NCBI GenBank assembly: GCA_027482245.1
Contig: JAIXWG010000015.1
Location: 248,001-312,000 of the forward strand
From: Acetobacteraceae bacterium
Lineage (GTDB): Bacteria > Pseudomonadota > Alphaproteobacteria > Acetobacterales > Acetobacteraceae
DNA length: 64,000 nucleotides
Direction of reading: 5' to 3'
The first letter of the stretch is position 1; each line of letters starts with the position of its first letter. Below, piece after piece: positions 58,471-64,000 of this stretch. The translations under genes were made by a program, and so were the position numbers. The notes beneath the pieces are model-generated. The model saw only the letters and a list, made by a program, of their open reading frames with translations. It had not been told where the DNA came from and ran no database searches.

Positions 58471-59571
58471 CTAATCCTGGACGGGGGGCGTGCCGAGGGC
58501 GGCGGCCTCTCGCCCCTCCGCGATCTTGGCCTCGGCCTCCTCCGCGTCATCCTCGTCCGCCTCGGGGATCTCGGCCTCCGCCGCGGCGGCGGGGTCGTGG
58601 CAGAGCGTGATGCAGATGGCGAAGTGGTCCGACCCGTAATAGGGCAGCACCCTCAGCCCCGCGACGCGGAAGCGCGCATCGTGGAAGACATGGTCCAGCG
58701 GCCAGCGCGCGAACCAGTGCTCCGCATGGAAGGTGGGGTAGAGGCCGCGGCCCACGCGCGGGTCCAGCAGGCCGCTCAGGCGCTGGAACAGGCGGGTGGT
58801 GTGGGACCAGGCGACGTCGTTCAGGTCCCCGCAGACGATGGTCGGGCGCGGGTTGCCGGCGACCTCCTTTGCCACCAGCAGCAGTTCCGCATCGCGCTCC
58901 GCCACGTCGTTGCCGATCTGCGGCGGCTCCGGGTGCAGGCAGTGCAGGTCCACCAGCCGGCCGGATCGCAGCCGGATGCGGGCGAAGATGGAGGGGATGT
59001 CCTTCGTCACGCGGTCCCGCACCACCGCATCCCGCAGGCGAAGGCGGGAGAACAGGTGGATGCCGTAGGTATTCTCCAGCGCATGCAGCACGGCGAAGGG
59101 ATGGGTCTCCAGCAGCGGGCGCAGCTGCGCCTCCCACCAGGCATTCGTCTCCAGCGTCAGGATGACGTCGGGATCGACCTGGCGGATCAGGGCGAGGAGG
59201 TCGCCGGCGCGGCGATTGTCCTGCAGGACGTTGGCCACCAGGATCGTCAGCGATTCCGCGGGGTTCGGGTGCCGCGTGCCCGGCACCTGCTTCCGGTGCA
59301 GGATGGTGTAGGGCCAGATGCGGAAGATCTGCCAGGTGAAGCAGGCCAGCGTCACCACGCGCAGCGCGCCCTCCGCCCCGCCCCAGGGCAGCACCACGGC
59401 CTGGAAGGCCGCCGTGCCGATCAGCCCGGCCGCCAGCTGCAGGCGCGGATAGTCCCACAGCCGGATCCACCACCACGGGCGCTTCGACAGCGGCAGGATC
59501 GTCAGCCCCACCAGCAGCAGCGACACCGCCCAAACCAGGATCTCGGGCACTGTCGCCCAGCCAGCCGTCAT
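58471..59571 (-). CDS. membrane-anchored endonuclease/exonuclease/phosphatase family protein
   Basis: 366 residues. Two or three N-terminal membrane helices (about 8-25, 42-60, 67-85) precede an EEP domain with VANVLQDNRR, TLETNAWW (metal-binding Glu), IVCGDLNDVAWSH (catalytic Asp/Asn) and YYGSDHFAICITL (catalytic His). The active site probably faces the periplasm. Substrates in this family range from DNA to phospholipids; unknown here. The acidic Ala/Glu C-terminal tail is not conserved. Confidence 0.85.
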   Translation of the reverse strand: MTAGWATVPEILVWAVSLLLVGLTILPLSKRPWWWIRLWDYPRLQLAAGLIGTAAFQAVVLPWGGAEGALRVVTLACFTWQIFRIWPYTILHRKQVPGTRHPNPAESLTILVANVLQDNRRAGDLLALIRQVDPDVILTLETNAWWEAQLRPLLETHPFAVLHALENTYGIHLFSRLRLRDAVVRDRVTKDIPSIFARIRLRSGRLVDLHCLHPEPPQIGNDVAERDAELLLVAKEVAGNPRPTIVCGDLNDVAWSHTTRLFQRLSGLLDPRVGRGLYPTFHAEHWFARWPLDHVFHDARFRVAGLRVLPYYGSDHFAICITLCHDPAAAAEAEIPEADEDDAEEAEAKIAEGREAAALGTPPVQD

Positions 59572-59699
59572 GCGCCCTGTCTGCTCCTGCCGGGTCCGTC
59601 CCCGGTGGCGCCGGGATGCGGCGGAATGGGCGGGGTGGCGAGCCTCAATACGTGAGGCGCACGAAAAGTTTCCCGGCGGGGACGGGGCTCACCGCCCCG

Positions 59700-60617
59700 C
59701 TACAGCAGCCGCCCCAGCAGGAACAGCCAGACCGGCAGCGTCAGCAGCGACAGTGCGTGTTCGCTGGTGGTGATCGCCGCCATCAGCGGCGCGTCGCCCC
59801 CCATGGCGCGGGACATCACGTAGCTGGTCGCCGCCGTCGGCAGGGCCATGAAGAGCACGGCGATCACCGTCGGCATGGGCCCGATGCCCATGGCGGCGCA
59901 GAACATCCAGGTGACGCCCGGCATCACCACCAGCTTCAGGCAGGCCGTCGCCAGCTGGGTCAGCGGCCGCGCCGACAGCCCCTGCGGCGTCAGCGCCGCA
60001 CCGACGCAGAGCAGCCCGAGCGCGACGGAGGCCTGGCCCAGGTTGCGCACCATGGGCCCGATCCCCGGCGGCAGCCCGCCCAGGGCGGACAGGAGAAAGC
60101 CCGCCAGCACCGCGATGATCAGCGGATTGGCCATGACCTGCCGCAGCAGCCGCCAGGGCCGGATGCGCGAATCCCCGCCCAGCGCGAAGGCGATGGTGGA
60201 GATCGCCTGCACCACCGGCACGATCAGCCCCGTGGTCACGGCGGCCAGCGCCAGCCCCGGCTGGCCCCAGACGGCGCCGGCGATGGCGAAGCCCATCAGG
60301 TTGTTGAAGCGGATGCCGCCCTGCAGGACGGAGGTCATGGCCGCATGCCCTTCCCCCAGCAGCCGCGCCAGCACCACCGCCGCCAGCGTCCCGAAGCCGA
60401 GCGCCGCCCAGATCGCCACCGCCATGCCGCCGACCGGCAAATTCGCCAGGCTGACGCCGGACAGCGCCGTCGCGATCAGGCAGGGCAGCAGCACCCAGAA
60501 GATCAGCCGCTCCATCCCCGCCCAGACGGCGTCATTGGGCAGCAGGTATCGCCGCAGCAGGGCGCCGAGGCCGAGCAGCCCGAAGACGGGCAGGAAGGCG
60601 TCGATCCACTGGGTCAT
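59700..60617 (-). CDS. AEC family transporter (auxin efflux carrier type)
   Basis: 305 residues, about ten membrane helices. VFGLLGLGALLRRYLLP opens the protein, and NLMGFAIAGAVWGQPGL and FMALPTAATSYVMSRAMGG are typical motifs of the family. Bacterial members export or import small carboxylates such as malonate or malate. The divergent XRE-cupin regulator's gene lies upstream on the same strand, 40 bases away, and may control it. Confidence 0.87.
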   Translation of the reverse strand: MTQWIDAFLPVFGLLGLGALLRRYLLPNDAVWAGMERLIFWVLLPCLIATALSGVSLANLPVGGMAVAIWAALGFGTLAAVVLARLLGEGHAAMTSVLQGGIRFNNLMGFAIAGAVWGQPGLALAAVTTGLIVPVVQAISTIAFALGGDSRIRPWRLLRQVMANPLIIAVLAGFLLSALGGLPPGIGPMVRNLGQASVALGLLCVGAALTPQGLSARPLTQLATACLKLVVMPGVTWMFCAAMGIGPMPTVIAVLFMALPTAATSYVMSRAMGGDAPLMAAITTSEHALSLLTLPVWLFLLGRLL

Positions 60618-60657
60618 CGGGCATGGGGGGCGGGCATGCCCCTGTTTCCCTAAAGCT

Positions 60658-61260
60658 TCAGCGCCGCGCCAGCGCCACCACGTAGAGGCAGGGCTGCGTG
60701 GCGGAGGGGTTTTCGTAGGCGCAATCCGCCGGCGGGCCGAGCGCCAGGCAATCCCCGGGCTCCAGCCGGTGCGTCACGCGCCCCTCATGGAACAGCAGCG
60801 TGCCTTCCAGCAGCCAGATGCACTGGCCGCGCAGCAGCGCGTAGGATTCCGCCGGGTAGGGCACGCGCGCCCCGGGCGGCAGTTCCACCCGCACCATCTC
60901 CGGCTCCGCCCCTGGGGGCGAAAGCTGGCGGCGGAGATAGCCGGTGCCGGGGTCCCGCCACCGCGCCTGCGCCGCCGCCCGCGCCACCACGCCGCCGCCC
61001 GGCATGGCCTCCGCCCGCGCCAGCAGGGCCGAGAGCGTCAGGCCGAAGGGCCCTGACAGCCGGCCCAGCAGCGCGGCCGTCGGGCTCGCCTCCGCGCGCT
61101 CCACCTTGCTGATCATGGCGCGGGAGACGCCGGACCGCGCGGCCAGCTCCGCGATCGACCAGCCCCGCGCCTCGCGCTCCAGCCGCAGGCGCTCGGCTAG
61201 GCGCCGGGCGGCGTCATCGGGTTGCTGCGGTGCGATGAACTCGTCTTGCATGGTGGACAT
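60658..61260 (-). CDS. XRE family transcriptional regulator with cupin domain
   Basis: 200 residues (ATG 61260; ATG 61251 is equally possible). An N-terminal HTH (IAELAARSGVSRAMISKVE) is joined to a C-terminal cupin (EMVRVELPPGARVPYP, LLEGTLLFHEG, LEPGDCLALGP). This class senses a small molecule and often controls an adjacent transporter or amine-catabolism gene. The palindrome TGGTGGAC-N4-GTCCACCA overlaps its start and is probably its operator. Confidence 0.9.
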   Translation of the reverse strand: MSTMQDEFIAPQQPDDAARRLAERLRLEREARGWSIAELAARSGVSRAMISKVERAEASPTAALLGRLSGPFGLTLSALLARAEAMPGGGVVARAAAQARWRDPGTGYLRRQLSPPGAEPEMVRVELPPGARVPYPAESYALLRGQCIWLLEGTLLFHEGRVTHRLEPGDCLALGPPADCAYENPSATQPCLYVVALARR

Positions 61261-61270
61261 GCGTCCACCA
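61251..61270. promoter_or_regulatory. palindromic operator at the XRE-cupin start
   Basis: TGGTGGAC (61251-61258) and GTCCACCA (61263-61270) form a perfect eight-base inverted repeat around ATGC. It covers the annotated start codon and lies 28 bases before the divergent GNAT gene, so one bound dimer could repress both. Confidence 0.65.
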
Positions 61271-61298
61271 TAGTCGCAGGGGCAAGACGGAACCAGCC

Positions 61299-61841
61299 AT
61301 GAACCGAGCCGCGCCTGCCCTCATCCGTCGCCTTAATGTCGCGGAGGCCGCTTCCCTGGCGCCCGCGCTGGCCGAGGTGCTGGTGGATTGCGTCGCCGGC
61401 GGCGCTTCCGTGAGCTTCATGCACCCGCTGGAGCCGGACCGGGCGCTGGCCTTCTGGCAGGGCGTGGCGGCGGGCGTCGCGGCCGGGAACCGGGCGCTGT
61501 TCGTGGCGGAGGATCCGGCGACCGGCACCGTGTTGGGCACCGTGCAGCTGCTGCTCGACATGCCGCCGAACCAGCCGCATCGCGCGGAGATCGCCAAGAT
61601 GCTGGTTCGCCGCACCGCCCGCGGGCGCGGCATCGGCACCGCGCTGATGCGCGCCGCGGAAGCGCTGGCGGCCGACAACGGCCGCACCCTGCTGGTGCTG
61701 GACACGGCGGAAGGCGGAGAGGGCGAGCGGCTCTACCGGCGGCTCGGCTGGATCGCCATCGGCACCATCCCCCGCTACGCCCTGCACCCGGATGGCCGCC
61801 CCTGCGGCAGCACCTTCTTCTATCGCGACCTGGCCGCGTGA
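61299..61841 (+). CDS. GNAT family N-acetyltransferase
   Basis: 180 residues from ATG 61299. Motif A reads KMLVRRTARGRGIGTALM with the acetyl-CoA loop RGRGIG, and motif B covers LDTAEGGEGERLYRRLGW. The substrate is unknown. It overlaps the next small gene by four bases (GTGA) and is divergent from the XRE-cupin regulator. Confidence 0.88.
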   Translation: MNRAAPALIRRLNVAEAASLAPALAEVLVDCVAGGASVSFMHPLEPDRALAFWQGVAAGVAAGNRALFVAEDPATGTVLGTVQLLLDMPPNQPHRAEIAKMLVRRTARGRGIGTALMRAAEALAADNGRTLLVLDTAEGGEGERLYRRLGWIAIGTIPRYALHPDGRPCGSTFFYRDLAA

Positions 61842-62059
61842 GCCTTCCGCCCGGCATCGGCCACAATGGCGGCCCGCCGCTGGAGGAGGAGCCGGATCCC
61901 GGCGGCGGCAGGCTGTTCCTGTGGAAGCGGGCCAGCCGCAAGGCGTGGAAGACGCCCCCGCCCGAGATCGCGCTGCGCCGCCTGGCGCGGGCCGAGGAAC
62001 TGGGGATGAGCTACAGGGACTACACGCTGGAGATCATGGAGCGCGGCAAGTACCTGTAG
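61838..62059 (+). CDS. small conserved protein with GHNGGPPL motif (73 aa)
   Basis: Starts at GTG 61838, overlapping the GNAT stop. It begins SLPPGIGHNGGPPLEEE, a motif often seen at the N-terminus of short alphaproteobacterial proteins of unknown role, and continues with a basic, Trp-containing helical part (KRASRKAWK...EIALRRLARAEELGMSYRDYTLEIMERGKYL split by charged turns). No membrane segment. Coupled translation with the GNAT suggests a functional partner. Confidence 0.7.
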   Translation: MSLPPGIGHNGGPPLEEEPDPGGGRLFLWKRASRKAWKTPPPEIALRRLARAEELGMSYRDYTLEIMERGKYL

Positions 62060-62061
62060 AG

Positions 62062-62583
62062 TCAGGCCCCCGCGCGCGCCTCTTCCGCCAGCGGCGCGCC
62101 GGTCGGGCGCAGCATGGCGCCGCGGGCGATGTCGCGCAGGCAGGCGGCTTCGCCCCGGCGCGCGGTGCCGACGGCGCGGGCGGCGGCATGGGCGACGCGC
62201 AGCGCGGGCCGCGCCCCTTCCTCCCGGTACAGGATCACGTCCAGGTGGCATTGCGTGGCCTGGTAGTGCCAGATCTCCGCATTGCCTTCGCTGCGGCGCA
62301 GCCGGGGCTCGCCCAGCCACTGCGTCACGGCTTCCGGCGGCTGGCCGACCAGCTGGCCCGCCAGTGTGGGCACGCTGCCAGGCGGTGCGGGGCGCGCGAC
62401 GATGGGTGCCACCGTCGCAGGCTCCGTCCCCTCGCCACCCGCCCCGGCCGGGCGCGGCGCGATGCCGGCCAGGCTGGCCTGGTGGGTGGCCAGCGCCTCC
62501 TGCAACACCTGGGCGGTGTCGGAGGGTTGCTGGGCCACGCAAGCCGCCAGCGGCAGCAGCAGGAGGGGGAGGAAGCGTCGCAT
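62062..62583 (-). CDS. hypothetical lipoprotein
   Basis: About 173 residues from ATG 62583 (ATG 62595 possible). Signal MRRFLPLLLLPLAAC with lipidated C15. After an Ala/Pro-rich linker, LAGQLVGQPPEAVTQWLGEP...EGNAEIWHYQ resembles the SmpA/OmlA/BamE-like small beta domain, here with two Cys (ATQCHLDV, EAACLRD). A role in the envelope is inferred from location only. The downstream gene (leftward) is the small protein on the other strand. Confidence 0.72.
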   Translation of the reverse strand: MRRFLPLLLLPLAACVAQQPSDTAQVLQEALATHQASLAGIAPRPAGAGGEGTEPATVAPIVARPAPPGSVPTLAGQLVGQPPEAVTQWLGEPRLRRSEGNAEIWHYQATQCHLDVILYREEGARPALRVAHAAARAVGTARRGEAACLRDIARGAMLRPTGAPLAEEARAGA

Positions 62584-62636
62584 CGCGGCGGGCATCCGCC
62601 GGGGCGGGGCCTGCGCCCCACCCCGGACCAGGGGCC

Positions 62637-63314
62637 TCAGCCCTCGGCGTAGGCGCGGGGCGCCGGGCCGGGGGGAACCTGCGTGTCGCCCAGCATCTCC
62701 ATGCGGCCGGAGATCTGGCCACCATCCTCGACCATCAGGCGGCGGCAGCGCGCCACGCCGATGACGCGGCCGGTGCCGCGGATGACCAGCTGGCCGCGGG
62801 CGGTCAGCGTGCCGTCGAAGGTGCCGGCGATCTCGGCGTCCTCGACCTGGACCTCACCCTTGAAGACGCCGGTCTGGCTGATGGACAGCTCCGTTGCCTG
62901 GATCATCTGGCTCTCGACCGTGCCTTCGACCACCAGGCGCTCGGCATCGGCGACCGTGCCCTGCAGGCTGATGCCACGGCCGACGACCAGCGTGCGGCGG
63001 TCGGGGCTGGCGGGGCGCGGCGTCGGCATCGTCGGCGCGCCGGGCTGGCCGCCCGGCATCCCGCCACCCATGGCGCCACCCATCTGGAGCGGGCGCGGCG
63101 GGATCGCCGTGCCGGCAGGCGGCGTCGGACCACCCGGCATGGACGGCGTGGGGGAAGGGGGCTTCGGCGCGAGGCTCATGGTGGAGGCATCCCTGGAGGG
63201 TCGGAACGGAGGTGCGCCCAGATCGGGGTCGCGGGTGGTCGGCACGGTGGCGGGCTGGAGGTCTGACGGTTCCGCGGCCGGCTTCTCATCACGGCGGCGG
63301 CCAAAGACATTCAT
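62637..63314 (-). CDS. bactofilin (polymer-forming cytoskeletal protein)
   Basis: 225 residues; ATG 63314 follows AAGGGGG. A disordered Pro/Gly-rich N-terminus (1-105) leads to the DUF583 beta-helix domain: VGRGISLQGTVADAERLVVEGTVE, VFKGEVQVEDAEIAGTFDGTLTARG, then a short tail. Bactofilins form filaments that position cell-wall or stalk enzymes. The long Met/Gly-rich linker is unusual but seen in Acetobacteraceae members. Confidence 0.9.
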   Translation of the reverse strand: MNVFGRRRDEKPAAEPSDLQPATVPTTRDPDLGAPPFRPSRDASTMSLAPKPPSPTPSMPGGPTPPAGTAIPPRPLQMGGAMGGGMPGGQPGAPTMPTPRPASPDRRTLVVGRGISLQGTVADAERLVVEGTVESQMIQATELSISQTGVFKGEVQVEDAEIAGTFDGTLTARGQLVIRGTGRVIGVARCRRLMVEDGGQISGRMEMLGDTQVPPGPAPRAYAEG

Positions 63315-63503
63315 GATCGTCCCCCTTCAACACCCGGCGTAGGTGGCTGCGGCAGCCAGGCCGTACCGGGCAGCACGGCCCAGGTCGCCCCGGCCCGCCT
63401 GCCGGGCGCTGCCCCCGCCATGCCCGTACTCAGCCTCGGGCTAACACGCGGGGATGCGCGGAGACAACGGCGCCGAGCCATTCTCCCACACTTGTCCACA
63501 AAC

Positions 63504-64000
63504 TCATCCCCTGGATTCCATTGGTTTCGCAGGCGCATCGCCCTGGTGCAACAGGTGTGTCATCGCCGCCGTGCCCAGCACCGGAACCAGCAGGTTGAGC
63601 AGCGGCACCGCGGCCAGCGCGGCCAGCGCGGCACCCATCCCCCAGATCATGGACCGGCGCCGCTGGCGAAGCGCCTCCGCCGCCGCGCGATCCATCCGCC
63701 GCAGCGCCACACCCTCGAACAGCCCCTCCCCAAGGCCGATGGCGGCGACGGCCCAGAGGCCGACGACCCCGATCATCGGCAGCAGCAGGGACAGCGGCAG
63801 CAGGATCAGCGTCAGCCCCGCCATCTTCGCGGCTAGCACCGCGCTGGACCAGGCCTGCCCGGCCAGCGACGCGCCGCGCGGTGGCGGCAGGGCGGGGTAG
63901 TGGCGCCGCTCCACCGCCGCCGCCACGCCATCCAGGAACAGGCCGGACACCGCCAGCAGCAGGGGGACGAAGAGCCACCAGGCGGAGAAGAGGACCAGCA
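63504..64000 (-). CDS. EI24 domain (CysZ-like) membrane protein, 5' end missing
   Basis: The leftward frame runs into the right edge of the window, so the N-terminus is not visible; an internal GTG at 63950 is not the start. The visible ~165 residues include several hydrophobic helices and DGVAAAVERRHYPALPPPRG, GLTLILLPLSLLLPMIGVVG and GEGLFEGVALRRM, the pattern of the EI24/CysZ family (sulfate transport or unknown in others). Confidence 0.85.
   Translation of the reverse strand, partial: LVLFSAWWLFVPLLLAVSGLFLDGVAAAVERRHYPALPPPRGASLAGQAWSSAVLAAKMAGLTLILLPLSLLLPMIGVVGLWAVAAIGLGEGLFEGVALRRMDRAAAEALRQRRRSMIWGMGAALAALAAVPLLNLLVPVLGTAAMTHLLHQGDAPAKPMESRG

Noticed and set aside
59642-59658. Stem GCCTCA-N5-TGAGGC after the EEP gene start as an operator
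   Set aside because: Only six base pairs in a 128-base gap between genes on the same strand; no support for binding.
63492-63500. DnaA-box-like TTGTCCACA before the EI24 gene
   Set aside because: One mismatch to TTATCCACA, a single copy, and no adjacent AT-rich tract; not enough for an origin despite the parS sites elsewhere.

Overview
This 64 kb window is high-GC chromosomal DNA from an alphaproteobacterium, most likely an Acetobacteraceae/Roseomonas-like organism. That placement is an inference from gene content, gene order and codon style. The order hemH...hemJ...rho, mnmE-mnmG-rsmG-parA-parB, holA-lptE-leuS is the usual alphaproteobacterial origin-proximal neighbourhood. Two perfect 16-bp parS palindromes and one 14-bp core match support closeness to the replication origin. 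No convincing oriC is visible. I saw no rRNA, tRNA, IS element or CRISPR array.

Left part (1-31.4 kb). After a partial flavin reductase, lolA and a hydratase gene comes the most unusual locus, about 2.4-18.5 kb. It holds a type I secretion ABC transporter and its membrane-fusion partner, then a methyltransferase-glycosyltransferase fusion. These converge on two adjacent TPR plus GT41 (SPINDLY/OGT-like) glycosyltransferase genes. Divergent from the GT41 pair is a 2218-codon gene built almost entirely of an eight-residue Thr-rich repeat. The octads are organised in blocks of 14, 17 and 17, and that 48-octad unit (1152 bp) is repeated five times in tandem. I infer a dedicated system that makes, O-glycosylates and exports a giant repeat protein. 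SelO, an ADP-forming acyl-CoA synthetase, MAPEG, YbaK, HemW, two pyruvyl-transferase-like genes, rsmI, an LppC-like lipoprotein, a PhoR-like kinase and an RTX protein (a second possible type I substrate) follow.

Middle part (31.4-43.8 kb). A GH1-like glycosidase, ferrochelatase hemH, a HAD phosphatase, a TctC-type binding protein, hemJ, an SbmA/YddA-type ABC transporter, rho, a MESH1-like hydrolase, a GNAT, a quinone reductase/ogt pair and a thioredoxin-like ferredoxin. Hairpin clusters sit between several of these genes.

Right part (43.8-64 kb). The tRNA-modification and chromosome-partition cluster mnmE-mnmG-rsmG-parA-parB is followed convergently by holA, lptE, leuS and a DUF3576 lipoprotein. 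Then come a major porin, a thiamine-phosphate-synthase-like gene divergent from a PLP-homeostasis gene, trpS, an endonuclease/exonuclease/phosphatase-fold membrane protein, an AEC transporter, an XRE-cupin regulator with a palindromic operator, a GNAT, a bactofilin and a partial EI24-family membrane protein.

Most very long ORFs on other frames and strands, especially across 11.6-18.6 kb, are shadows caused by the repeats and the high GC content.
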